NCBI RefSeq assembly: GCF_022346925.1 | Contig: NZ_JAKRNJ010000008.1 | Location: forward strand, 1 to 64,000 | Source of the DNA: Microvirga sp. ACRRW | GTDB taxonomy: Bacteria; Pseudomonadota; Alphaproteobacteria; Rhizobiales; Beijerinckiaceae | Direction: 5' to 3' | DNA: 64,000 nucleotides | Shown: positions 1-8,150 of the stretch, piece by piece | Numbering within the stretch: the stretch's first letter is position 1 | How the letters are laid out: every line of letters starts with the position of its first letter | Notes under the pieces: model-generated | The model's database searches: none | What the model saw: the letters and a program-made list of their open reading frames with translations, nothing else | Told to the model about the DNA's origin: nothing | Position numbers and translations under genes: made by a program

Positions 1-2
1 TG

Positions 3-662
3 TACGGCGACGACGGCAACGACTCGCTGTTTGGCGATGACGGCCACGACAACATCTGGGGCGGGGCCGGGCAGGACTGGATGTGGGGCGGCGCTCACAA
101 CGACACGCTCTCCGGCGGCCTCGGCAACGACGTGATCTATGGTGGCCTCAACGAGGACCGGATCTACGGCGACGACGGGGACGACACGCTGGACGGCGAG
201 GACGGCTACGACACGCTGTTCGGCGGGGCCGGCAACGACGTGGTCTCGGGCGGCAATCACCGCGACACGCTCTACGGCGGGGCCGGGGACGACGCGCTGT
301 ATGGCGGCGACGGGGACGATTACCTGTTCGGCGACGAGGGCAACGACGTGCTGCAGGGCGGGTCGGGCAACGACACCTTGTATGGCGGGTCGGGCAACGA
401 CAAGTTCGTGTTCCATGCAGGCAGCGGCTCGGACGTGGTGAGCGGCTTCGGCTATGGCGACGTGATCCGTCTGATCGGGGTGTCGCGCTCGACCAGCGAC
501 TTCTGGAGCAGCTACAACAAGCCGAAGAACGTGTCGGAGTGGTTCACGCACAAGGGCGTGGAGATCACGGTGAGCGACGGCCGGACGATCTTCATCGAAG
601 GCGTCAAGGCGGAGCAGCTGAAGGGCGGCATCGTCGACGGCGCCTGGCAATGGTGGATGTAA
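3..662 (+). CDS. RTX-type calcium-binding repeat protein, C-terminal part (5' end outside window)
   Basis: The frame is open from the first bases of the window, so about 219 residues of the C-terminus are visible and the start lies upstream. Roughly the first 130 visible residues are tandem nonapeptides of the GGxGxDxLx type, which in RTX proteins fold into a calcium-binding parallel beta-roll. They are followed by a non-repetitive tail of about 80 residues ending in W-Q-W-W-M. RTX proteins usually leave the cell through a type I secretion system that reads an uncleaved C-terminal signal; no secretion genes are visible here. The enzymatic or adhesive part, if any, is upstream, so the function cannot be named. 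A second, smaller RTX gene lies at 32109-32717. Confidence 0.9.
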   Translation, partial: YGDDGNDSLFGDDGHDNIWGGAGQDWMWGGAHNDTLSGGLGNDVIYGGLNEDRIYGDDGDDTLDGEDGYDTLFGGAGNDVVSGGNHRDTLYGGAGDDALYGGDGDDYLFGDEGNDVLQGGSGNDTLYGGSGNDKFVFHAGSGSDVVSGFGYGDVIRLIGVSRSTSDFWSSYNKPKNVSEWFTHKGVEITVSDGRTIFIEGVKAEQLKGGIVDGAWQWWM

Positions 663-693
663 CCGCCGCCTCTTCACACAGCTGACACACACA

Positions 694-724
694 AAGCCCG
701 CCGTGCACACAACACGGCGGGCTT
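694..724 (+). terminator. Bidirectional-looking terminator hairpin
   Basis: Perfect 12-bp arms (AAGCCCGCCGTG) enclose a 7-nt loop, followed on the plus strand by a T-rich stretch (CGATTTTGATT). It sits 31 bp after the RTX stop codon and between the convergent RTX and TetR genes, so it can end both transcripts. Confidence 0.8.
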
Positions 725-788
725 CGATTTTGATTGCCGGAATGGACAGGTGTTCGTGCCGAGCGCGTTGTATGCGCTTGATGAGGGG

Positions 789-1454
789 TTAAGCCTTCGG
801 TCCGTAAGCGGCGAAGAAAACGCTGATGGCGTTCTCTACGTTGCGCTTGATCTCATCCGCAGTCGGCGGCTCGCCGACGGAGAAGAGGAGGCGGCGCAGG
901 ATTCCGGATTGGCAGAGATCGAGGAAGTGCTGGGCCGCAACGGCTGTGTCCGCGATGGCGAGACGCCCCGCTTCGTTCTGTTGGTCGAGATAGGCGGCAA
1001 GCCGCGCAATGCCCTGGCAGGGGCCGGCTTCGTAAAAGGCTTGGCCCAGGCGGGGGAATTTTTCGGCGACGCCGATGACCATGCGGATCGAGGAGATGTG
1101 CTCCGGCTTGCTGAAGCGGCCGATATAGGTCTGGCCGAGCTTGGTCAGAACGGCGCGGACATCGGGATCGTCGGCATCCAGCTTGAACAGAACCTCCGCC
1201 AAGCCACGCTTCTCTTCGATGGTCAGCGCCTCGAACAAGCTCTCCTTGCTGTCGAAATAGACATAAAGTGTGCCCTTCGAGACGCCGGCCGTTTTCGCGA
1301 TCTCGCCCATGCTGGCGCCATCGAAGCCGCTCGCCAGGAAGACCTGGCGGGCTCCCTCCAAAATCTGGCGGCGCTTGGCACTCTCCGCGCCTTCCTCTGT
1401 GGAGGAGGGGGCGGAAGGGGCCGTTACGCGGGCGATGTCTTTCAGGTCGCTCAT
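789..1454 (-). CDS. TetR/AcrR family transcriptional repressor
   Basis: A 221-residue protein with the TetR N-terminal helix-turn-helix at about residues 48-70 (G-E-I-A-K-T-A-G-V-S-K-G-T-L-Y-x-Y-F), preceded by an Ala/Ser-rich tail of about 25 residues. The C-terminal half is the variable ligand-binding and dimer domain. It is divergent from the emrAB-type pump genes, with a 21-bp palindrome in between, so by analogy with other pump/TetR pairs it probably represses the pump and itself until a toxic ligand binds. The ligand cannot be read from sequence. Confidence 0.9.
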   Translation of the reverse strand: MSDLKDIARVTAPSAPSSTEEGAESAKRRQILEGARQVFLASGFDGASMGEIAKTAGVSKGTLYVYFDSKESLFEALTIEEKRGLAEVLFKLDADDPDVRAVLTKLGQTYIGRFSKPEHISSIRMVIGVAEKFPRLGQAFYEAGPCQGIARLAAYLDQQNEAGRLAIADTAVAAQHFLDLCQSGILRRLLFSVGEPPTADEIKRNVENAISVFFAAYGPKA

Positions 1455-1478
1455 GTGCGTTTTGTCACCTTCGGGCTA

Positions 1479-1507
1479 TTGACCGAACGGTTCGGTCAAA
1501 TCATATG
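1479..1507 (+). promoter_or_regulatory. TetR operator palindrome overlapping the pump promoter
   Basis: Two perfect 10-bp arms (TTGACCGAAC and its complement) flank a single G at 1489, giving a 21-bp palindrome at 1479-1499. The left end doubles as a -35-like TTGACC, followed after 17 bp by CATATG (1502-1507), a plausible -10 of the alphaproteobacterial CTTGAC-N17-CTATAT type. A bound dimer would cover the -35 and spacer. The site is 25 bp upstream of the TetR start and about 100 bp upstream of the emrA-like gene, so it can serve both directions. The palindrome is seen directly; assignment to the adjacent TetR is inference. Confidence 0.75.
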
Positions 1508-1596
1508 TAGGCTACTTAGTCATTATAGTCCACCGCTGCAAGAACGGCTCCAGACTTTGAGAACCGGGCGGCCTGGGCTGTTGAAAGAGAGTTTCG

Positions 1597-2811
1597 ATGG
1601 CTTACCGGGAAGAGTTCTCGCAAGGTGGCAAGGGTGCCGAGCCTGTCATGGATCGGCAGCCCGCCCAGGTGCTGGAAGCTGCGCCTGCTGCAAAGGAAAC
1701 AGGGCAGGGAAGCCCGGCCTCCGGTGAGGCCACGCCTGCCAAGCCGAAGTCACGCAAGAAGCCCCTTATCATGGCGCTTGCGGGCGCAGCTTTGCTGTTC
1801 GGCGGCTATGAAGGCTTCAACTGGTGGACGGAAGGCCGGTTCATGGTCTCGACCGAGGACGCCTATGTGCAGGCCGACATCACGATCCTTTCGGCGAAGA
1901 TCTCCGGCTATGTGTCCTCCGTGGCGGTCGCGAACAACCAGAGCGTCAAGGCCGGTGACCTGATCGCCAAGATCGACGACGGTGATTACCGTTTTGCCCT
2001 GCAATCCGCCAAGGACAAGCTCGCCACCCAGGACAGCGCCATCGAGCGTATCGGTCGCCAGATCGAGGCGGGCCGCGCTTCCGTGGCTCAGGCCGAGGCG
2101 CAGGTCGTGTCGGCTCAGGCTGGGCTTGAGCGTTCCGAAGGCGACTACGGCCGTCAGCAGCAGCTTGCCCGCTCGGATTACACGAGCCGTGCGGCGCTCG
2201 AGAATGCCAAGGCTGCCCGCGATCAGGCCGATGCCGGTGTGAAGAGCGCACAGGCTGCGCTTGTCGCGGCCAAGGCGAATGTCGATGTGCTCGCCGCGCA
2301 GCAGAACGAGGCGCGCCGCGTCGCGGCCGAGTTGCAGACCTCCGTCGAAAAGGCCCAACGCGATCTTTCCTTCACGGAAATCCGTGCGCCTGCCGACGGA
2401 GTGATCGGCAACAAGGCGGTCGAGGTCGGCACCTACGTGCAGCCGGGCGCAAGGCTGGCTGCTCTCGTGCCGCTGACCAGCGTGCATGTGGATGCCAACT
2501 TCAAGGAGACTCAACTCTCCTCGCTGAAGGTGGGCCAGAAGGTGAAGATCGAAGTCGATGCCTTCCCGGATACGGACATCGTCGGCACGGTGGAAAGCGT
2601 CTCGCCTGCGTCCGGCGCCGTGTTCAGCCTGCTGCCACCCGAGAACGCCACCGGCAACTTCACGAAGATCGTGCAGCGCGTGCCCGTGCGCGTGGCCGTG
2701 AACCCGGAAGTCGCGCAGCAAGGGCTTCTGCGCCCGGGCCTCTCGGTCGTGGTCGATGTCGACACGCGCACCTCGTCTGAGCCGCAGAAAACGGCCAGCG
2801 CCAAACAGTAA
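1597..2811 (+). CDS. emrA: HlyD/EmrA-type membrane fusion protein of a drug efflux pump
   Basis: A 404-residue periplasmic adaptor. A basic, Pro/Lys-rich cytoplasmic tail (1-55) leads into one membrane helix (about 57-75), then the family motif S-T-E-D-A-Y-V-Q-A-D (about 85-94), a lipoyl half-domain, a long Ala/Gln-rich coiled coil (about 130-250) and the second lipoyl/beta-barrel part. It links an inner-membrane MFS exporter to an outer-membrane channel. The start at 1597 has a GAAAGAGAG ribosome site 6 bp upstream; a later ATG at 1648 is less likely. The stop is 17 bp before the emrB-like gene, so the two form an operon. The outer-membrane partner is not in the window. Confidence 0.92.
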   Translation: MAYREEFSQGGKGAEPVMDRQPAQVLEAAPAAKETGQGSPASGEATPAKPKSRKKPLIMALAGAALLFGGYEGFNWWTEGRFMVSTEDAYVQADITILSAKISGYVSSVAVANNQSVKAGDLIAKIDDGDYRFALQSAKDKLATQDSAIERIGRQIEAGRASVAQAEAQVVSAQAGLERSEGDYGRQQQLARSDYTSRAALENAKAARDQADAGVKSAQAALVAAKANVDVLAAQQNEARRVAAELQTSVEKAQRDLSFTEIRAPADGVIGNKAVEVGTYVQPGARLAALVPLTSVHVDANFKETQLSSLKVGQKVKIEVDAFPDTDIVGTVESVSPASGAVFSLLPPENATGNFTKIVQRVPVRVAVNPEVAQQGLLRPGLSVVVDVDTRTSSEPQKTASAKQ

Positions 2812-2828
2812 GAGAAGAGCAAGCCGCA

Positions 2829-4418
2829 ATGGCCGCTTCCGCCGCCATATCGAACCCGGCCACTATCCCGGCCGCAAAACCTGCGCAGGTCAGCCGGCGC
2901 AGGACCTTTGCGTTCTTCTGCATGGTCTTCGGCATGTTCATGGCGATCCTGGACATCCAGATTGTCTCGGCTTCGCTTGCGGAAATTCAGGCGGGCCTCT
3001 CGGCCTCGTCCGATGAAATCTCCTGGGTGCAGACGAGCTACCTGATCGCGGAAGTGATCATGATCCCGCTCTCGGGCACGCTCTCGCGCGTGCTCTCGAC
3101 GCGCTGGATGTTCGTGATCTCCGCAGGCGGCTTCACGTTCATGAGCTTCCTGTGCGCGACGGCGACGAATATCGACCAGATGATCGTCTACCGCGCGCTG
3201 CAGGGCTTCATCGGCGGCGGCATGATCCCGACGGTGTTCGCCTCGGCCTTCACCGTCTTTCCGCCGGAGAAGCGGCCCGTGATCTCGCCGATCATCGGCC
3301 TCGTGGCGACGCTTGCGCCCACCATCGGCCCGACGCTCGGCGGTTATCTCACCGACATCTTCTCGTGGCACTGGTTGTTCCTGATCAACATCGTGCCCGG
3401 CATCTTCGTAACAATCTCGACCTATCTGCTGGTCGATTTCGACGAGCCGAATTTAGAGCTGTTCAAGAGCTTCGACTGGGCAGGCCTCGGTTTCATGGCG
3501 GCCTTCCTCGGCAGTCTCGAATACGTGCTGGAAGAGGGCCCTCTGAACGAGTGGTTCCAGGATGAGCTGGTGCTGATCCTTACCATCGTCTGCGTCGTAG
3601 GCGCGTTCGGCTTCTTCTATCGCGCCTTCACGGCCAAGCAGCCGATCGTGGATTTACGGGCCTTCGCCGACCGCAACTTCCTCGCGGGCTCGTCCTTCAG
3701 CTTCGTCATGGGCATCGGCCTCTATGGCCTGACCTATCTGTACCCGGTCTATCTCGGCCGCGTGCGGGGCTATTCCTCGCTGCAGATCGGCGAGACGATG
3801 TTCGTGTCGGGCGCGGTCATGTTCCTGATGGCGCCGGTGGCCGGCATCCTGTCACGCAAGATGGACCCTCGCGTGATGATGGGCATCGGCTTCGCGGCTT
3901 TTGCCTTCGGCACGTTCCTGATGAGCGGGATCACCAAGGATTGGGATTTCTGGGAACTTTTCATCCCGCAGATCTTCCGCGGCGTCGGCCTCATGATCTG
4001 CATGGTGCCGATCAATAACATCGCTCTCGGGACGCTTCCGCCCGAGCGCATCAAGAACGCGTCCGGCCTCTACAACCTCACCCGTAACCTGGGCGGTGCG
4101 GTAGGTCTGGCGCTCATCAACACGGTACTCAACAATCGCCTGGACCTTCATCTCCAGCGGCTGCATGAGAGTGTGAACTGGGGCCGCTCGACAGCGGTCG
4201 AGACTCTGAACGCCATGACCATGAAGTTTCAGGCTCTCGGCACCGATGCCAACGCGGCGGCCATCAAGACCCTGTCCAACATGGTCCGGCGCGAGGCCAT
4301 GGTCATGTCCTTCGCGGATGTGTTCCTGCTGCTGACCGTGCTGTTCCTGGGCCTGATCCTCGCCTTGCCTTTCATCAAGAAACCGCGTGCGGCGCCAGCC
4401 GGTGCCGGCGGCCACTGA
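2829..4418 (+). CDS. emrB: EmrB/QacA-type (DHA2) MFS multidrug exporter
   Basis: A 529-residue protein with about 14 predicted membrane helices, the length and topology of DHA2 drug:H+ antiporters. The antiporter signature G-P-T-L-G-G-Y followed by W-H-W-L-F-L-I-N-I-V-P-G is at about residues 163-190. It would export hydrophobic drugs across the inner membrane through the EmrA-type adaptor encoded just upstream. A good ribosome site (AGAGAAGAGC) precedes the ATG. Substrate range cannot be read from sequence. A strong terminator follows 30 bp after the stop, so the operon has two genes. Confidence 0.93.
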   Translation: MAASAAISNPATIPAAKPAQVSRRRTFAFFCMVFGMFMAILDIQIVSASLAEIQAGLSASSDEISWVQTSYLIAEVIMIPLSGTLSRVLSTRWMFVISAGGFTFMSFLCATATNIDQMIVYRALQGFIGGGMIPTVFASAFTVFPPEKRPVISPIIGLVATLAPTIGPTLGGYLTDIFSWHWLFLINIVPGIFVTISTYLLVDFDEPNLELFKSFDWAGLGFMAAFLGSLEYVLEEGPLNEWFQDELVLILTIVCVVGAFGFFYRAFTAKQPIVDLRAFADRNFLAGSSFSFVMGIGLYGLTYLYPVYLGRVRGYSSLQIGETMFVSGAVMFLMAPVAGILSRKMDPRVMMGIGFAAFAFGTFLMSGITKDWDFWELFIPQIFRGVGLMICMVPINNIALGTLPPERIKNASGLYNLTRNLGGAVGLALINTVLNNRLDLHLQRLHESVNWGRSTAVETLNAMTMKFQALGTDANAAAIKTLSNMVRREAMVMSFADVFLLLTVLFLGLILALPFIKKPRAAPAGAGGH

Positions 4419-4447
4419 CGACCTTCCGGCTAACCTCCAAAAACTTC

Positions 4448-4474
4448 AGCCCGGCTTCCAAGCCGGGCTTTTTT
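4448..4474 (+). terminator. Intrinsic terminator of the emrAB-type operon
   Basis: Arms AGCCCGGCTT and AAGCCGGGCT with a 2-nt spacer, followed directly by five T residues. It lies between the convergent emrB-like and DUF2267 genes. Confidence 0.9.
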
Positions 4475-4483
4475 CTACCGCGT

Positions 4484-4978
4484 TCATGCCTCGCGCGAGA
4501 GACGGTTCTCGTCGATTTGAATTTCGACGCGGGTGATCTCCACAAGCGCAGCTTTTTCTGGCCAGATGGCGCGAATGTCCTCCGGCAGGGCGTGACGCAT
4601 CTTTTGCACCTGTCCCTCTGGGAGGTGCCGCGTCAGGACGGTGAAAACGGTCCGGGTGACATTTTCCGCATCGAGCGGTCGGGTCGATCTCATATCCTCA
4701 GCGACACGCTCCAGAAATTCATCGCGCGAGCGATAATGCTCTGGAGCTGTTGTCGGATTCCATCTGTCGTAGAGAAGCCCGCGGACCAGAAGCGGCAGTT
4801 CCGCGCCGAGGTGCGCAGTCAACTCGATGGGGACTCGGTCGCGCAGGGCCCGCAAGACGGAGCCCAGCGCATGCCAGGCGACATGCCGGTCGCAATTGAG
4901 CGCCTCCATGATCTCCTTGAGCCAGCTATTGGTTGCGTGAAGGGTTCTATCAAAGACTTCGAGACCGGTTGCGCTCAT
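4484..4978 (-). CDS. DUF2267 domain protein
   Basis: A 164-residue, mostly helical, soluble protein matching the DUF2267 pattern: an N-terminal segment L-x-x-T-x-x-W-L-x-E-I, a conserved H-A-L-G-S-V-L-R-A-L-R-D-R-V stretch (about 35-50), a G-A-E-L-P-L-L-V-R-G-L-L-Y-D-x-W segment (about 57-72) and a second helical repeat ending in L-P-E-D-I-R-A-I-W-P. Function is unknown. Members are often found near stress-related genes, which is not evident here. Its start codon at 4978 is followed upstream by about 290 bp without a gene. Confidence 0.85.
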   Translation of the reverse strand: MSATGLEVFDRTLHATNSWLKEIMEALNCDRHVAWHALGSVLRALRDRVPIELTAHLGAELPLLVRGLLYDRWNPTTAPEHYRSRDEFLERVAEDMRSTRPLDAENVTRTVFTVLTRHLPEGQVQKMRHALPEDIRAIWPEKAALVEITRVEIQIDENRLSREA

Positions 4979-5272
4979 GGCGAACCTCCTGAGTCATGCG
5001 GCCTGCCCCTCTCGACCGTGCGGCAGGCGCGGTTTCCGCCTTCTCCGCGATCATGGCGCTGGAATGGGGCGTATGCGTGTCGGTTGCCTGTGCCCGGCCT
5101 TTCTGAAGCCTCATTTTTCCTTCCCTCCGGTCCGCCTGGACAGGCAGGGACTGGAGGGATGGCGTGTCCTTATGAATGGATGGGGACTGTTGCCTTTAAA
5201 TCTGTTGTTCTTGAGGCCCGAACATCATAGCTTGCGCGGCAGGTTCTCTCGCTTAGGTGAAGTTCAAAAATC
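4979..5272. other. Intergenic region before potGHI, no gene seen
   Basis: 294 bp between the divergent DUF2267 gene and the polyamine transporter operon. No convincing reading frame or hairpin was found. It must carry promoters for both directions, but no clear -35/-10 pair stands out. Confidence 0.5.
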
Positions 5273-6442
5273 TTGCCTCCTCCACTCCGCCAATCCGCTT
5301 CCGTCGGCGCCGTGCGCCGGACCTTCGCTCCCTGGGCCGATCCCAATGCCAAGCCGTTGATCCGCGTCGAGAACGTGACGAAGCGTTTCGGCGAGGCGGT
5401 CGCGGTGGATCACCTGACGCTGGATATCTTCGAGGGCGAGTTCTTCTGCCTGCTTGGCCCCTCCGGCTGCGGCAAGACGACCCTCATGCGCATGCTGGCA
5501 GGCTTCGAATACCCGACGGAAGGGCATATCACCCTGGCGGGCCAGAGCCTGGAGGGCGTGCCGCCCTACCGCCGCCCTGTGAACATGATGTTCCAGTCCT
5601 ACGCGCTCTTCCCGCATATGAGCGTGGAGAAGAACATCGCCTTCGGCCTGAAGCAGGACGGTTTGCCCAAATCCGAGATCGCGGACCGCGTCGGCGAGAT
5701 GCTGCGCCTCGTGCAGCTGGAAAAGCTCGCCAAGCGCTATCCGAGCCAGCTCTCCGGCGGCCAGCGTCAGCGCGTGGCGCTTGCCCGCGCGCTCGCCAAG
5801 AAGCCGAAGGTGCTTCTCCTCGACGAGCCCCTCGGCGCCCTCGACAAGAAGCTGCGCGAGGAAACCCAGTTCGAGCTGATGGACATCCAGCACGAGCTCG
5901 GCATGACCTTCGTGGTCGTCACCCACGACCAGGAAGAGGCGATGACCATGGCCGACCGCATCGCGGTCATGGACCATGGCCGCATCGTGCAGGTTGCCGA
6001 TCCCGGCGAGATCTACGAACAGCCCAAGACCCGCTTCATCGCGGAGTTCGTGGGCGACGTGAATATCCTCGAAGGCCATGTGATGGGCCAAGAGAACGGC
6101 CTCTGGCGCGTGAAGACCGCTTCTGCCGAAGTGCCGCTCACCATCGACGATCCGGATGAGGTGCTGCATTCCGGCCAGGCCGTCGCCATCGCGGTGCGGC
6201 CTGAGAAAATGACGATCCAGCGTGAGAAGCCGGGCCCCGAGGCCGTGAACGTGCTCACCGGCGAGGTGTGGGACATCGGCTATCTTGGCGACTGGACCGT
6301 TTACAGGGTCAAGCTCGCAACGGGTGAAATCCTGAGGGTGACGCGCGCCAACGTGTCCCGTTTCGTGGACAATCCCATCGATTGGGACGAGCAGGTCTAC
6401 ATCACCTTCGCGCCGGGTGCGGCGGTGATCCTGGCGGAATAG
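5273..6442 (+). CDS. potG: Polyamine (putrescine-type) ABC transporter ATPase, PotG/PotA family
   Basis: A 389-residue ATPase: Walker A G-P-S-G-C-G-K-T-T at about 62-70, Q-loop M-M-F-Q-S-Y-A-L-F-P-H-M, signature L-S-G-G-Q-R-Q-R at about 160, Walker B L-L-L-D-E-P, switch H in V-V-T-H-D-Q-E-E-A at about 218, and a C-terminal TOBE domain from about 290. The pattern V-P-P-Y-x-R-P-V-N-M-M-F and the G-L-K-Q-D segment match PotG closely. Translation apparently starts at TTG 5273, with AGGTGA 13 bp upstream; the next in-frame candidate is GTG 5312. The N-terminal R-R-T-F-A-P-W-A-D-P is inside the longer frame, which supports the TTG. It heads a potG-potH-potI operon. Confidence 0.92.
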   Translation: MPPPLRQSASVGAVRRTFAPWADPNAKPLIRVENVTKRFGEAVAVDHLTLDIFEGEFFCLLGPSGCGKTTLMRMLAGFEYPTEGHITLAGQSLEGVPPYRRPVNMMFQSYALFPHMSVEKNIAFGLKQDGLPKSEIADRVGEMLRLVQLEKLAKRYPSQLSGGQRQRVALARALAKKPKVLLLDEPLGALDKKLREETQFELMDIQHELGMTFVVVTHDQEEAMTMADRIAVMDHGRIVQVADPGEIYEQPKTRFIAEFVGDVNILEGHVMGQENGLWRVKTASAEVPLTIDDPDEVLHSGQAVAIAVRPEKMTIQREKPGPEAVNVLTGEVWDIGYLGDWTVYRVKLATGEILRVTRANVSRFVDNPIDWDEQVYITFAPGAAVILAE

Positions 6443-6444
6443 CC

Positions 6445-7350
6445 ATGAAAGAGCGTTCCTTCACGAAGAGGCTGAGCGCTGGGCTGGTGCCCGCCGTGCC
6501 GTATCTCTGGCTCGGCGTGTTCTTCCTCGTGCCGTTCCTGATTGTGCTCAAGATCAGCCTGTCCGATCCCGCCGTCGCGCAGCCGCCGTACAAACCAGTT
6601 TTCGAGTGGAGCGACATCGCGGGCTTCTTCAGCGCGCTCGATCTGGAGAATTTCGAGCTGCTGACGCAGGACGATCTCTATTTCCGCGCCACTCTCTCAT
6701 CCGTACGGATCGCGGCGATCTCGACCTTGCTTCTGCTGCTCGTCGGGTTCCCCATCGCCTATGGCATGGCGCGCGCGCCGGAGCGGCACCGCTCCCTGCT
6801 GGTGGCGCTCGTCATCCTGCCGTTCTGGACGAGCTTCCTCATCCGCATCTATGCGTGGATCGCGATCCTGAAGCCTGAAGGTCTGCTCACGCAGGCGCTC
6901 ATGGGTGTCGGCCTCATTTCAGAACCTATCGAGATCCTCAACACGGAATGGGCGGTCTATATCGGCATCGTCTATGCCTATCTGCCCTTCATGGTGCTGC
7001 CGCTCTACGCGACGCTCGAGAAGATGGACGACACGCTTCTGGAAGCGGCGCTCGATCTCGGCTCGACGCCGTGGCGCTCGTTCTGGACGATCACGGTGCC
7101 GCTTGCCATGCCCGGCATCATCGCAGGCTCGCTCCTCTGCTTTATTCCGGCGGTGGGCGAGTTCGTGATCCCGGATCTGCTCGGCGGATCGGAAACGCTC
7201 ATGATCGGGCGTCAGCTCTGGAGCGAGTTCTTCTCGAACCGCGACTGGCCGCTGGCTTCCGCCGTCGCCATCCTGCTGCTCATCATTCTCGTCCTGCCCA
7301 TCGTGGTCTATCGCGATGTGGAGGCACGCCGTCTGGAGACGCGGCCATGA
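6445..7350 (+). CDS. potH: Polyamine ABC transporter permease PotH
   Basis: A 301-residue inner-membrane permease with six predicted helices and the EAA loop (E-A-A-L-D-L-G-S-T-P-W-R-S-F at about 200-213), where the ATPase docks. It belongs to the PotB/PotH group. The ATG at 6445 is 2 bp after the potG stop. Its stop overlaps the potI start (ATGA, 7347-7350), so translation is coupled. With PotI it forms the transmembrane channel. Confidence 0.92.
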   Translation: MKERSFTKRLSAGLVPAVPYLWLGVFFLVPFLIVLKISLSDPAVAQPPYKPVFEWSDIAGFFSALDLENFELLTQDDLYFRATLSSVRIAAISTLLLLLVGFPIAYGMARAPERHRSLLVALVILPFWTSFLIRIYAWIAILKPEGLLTQALMGVGLISEPIEILNTEWAVYIGIVYAYLPFMVLPLYATLEKMDDTLLEAALDLGSTPWRSFWTITVPLAMPGIIAGSLLCFIPAVGEFVIPDLLGGSETLMIGRQLWSEFFSNRDWPLASAVAILLLIILVLPIVVYRDVEARRLETRP

Positions 7351-8150
7351 CGAGGCGTCTCAGCGTTTTCAATGTCACGTCGCTGGTTCTGGGCTTCGCG
7401 TTCCTCTACCTGCCGATCCTGCTGCTCGTCGTCTATTCCTTCAACGCATCAAGGCTCGTGACAGTCTGGGGCGGCTTCTCGACGCAATGGTACGGCGCGC
7501 TCTTCCGCAACCAGGCGCTCATGGAGGCGGCCTGGGTGACGCTGCGCATCGCGTTGCTATCGGCCAGCATGGCAACGGTGCTCGGAACCCTCGCGGCGCT
7601 TGCGCTCACGCGATACGGGCGCTTCACGGGGCGTACGCTCTTCACCGGCATGATCTATGCGCCCATGGTGATGCCTGAGGTGATCACCGGTCTGTCGCTG
7701 CTGCTGTTCTTCGTCGCCATCGATCTCGATCGCGGCTTCTGGACGGTCACGCTCGCGCATACCACGCTCACCATGTGTTTCGTCACCGTGGTGGTGCAGT
7801 CGCGTCTCATGACCTTTGATCGCTCGCTGGAAGAGGCGGCGATGGATCTCGGCGCGCCGCCTTTGCGCACGTTCTTCGCCGTGACGCTGCCGCTGATCGC
7901 GCCGTCCATCGTGGCGGGATTCCTGTTGGCCTTCACCTTGTCGCTCGACGATCTCGTGATTGCGAGCTTCAACACGGGGCCGGGCGCGACGACGCTGCCG
8001 ATCAAGATCTACAGCCAGGTTCGCCTGGGCCTGTCGCCGGAGATCAACGCGGCCTCCACCATTCTGATCGGCCTCGTGACGCTCGGCGTGATTTCAGCAA
8101 CGTTGATCAGTAAGCGCTCGGTGATGCGCTCGAAGCGAAACGCTCACTGA
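7347..8150 (+). CDS. potI: Polyamine ABC transporter permease PotI
   Basis: A 267-residue permease with six predicted helices and an EAA loop (E-A-A-M-D-L-G-A-P-P-L-R-T-F), the PotC/PotI group. It pairs with PotH. The ATG overlaps the potH stop by 4 bp. No potF-like periplasmic binding protein follows; instead the gene runs 7 bp into the 3' end of a convergent AsmA-like gene. The binding protein for this transporter must be encoded elsewhere. Confidence 0.92.
   Translation: MTRRLSVFNVTSLVLGFAFLYLPILLLVVYSFNASRLVTVWGGFSTQWYGALFRNQALMEAAWVTLRIALLSASMATVLGTLAALALTRYGRFTGRTLFTGMIYAPMVMPEVITGLSLLLFFVAIDLDRGFWTVTLAHTTLTMCFVTVVVQSRLMTFDRSLEEAAMDLGAPPLRTFFAVTLPLIAPSIVAGFLLAFTLSLDDLVIASFNTGPGATTLPIKIYSQVRLGLSPEINAASTILIGLVTLGVISATLISKRSVMRSKRNAH

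Noticed and set aside
1500-1727. Plus-strand frame running from TetR antisense into the emrA start
   Set aside because: It overlaps TetR and emrA in another frame and shows no domain.
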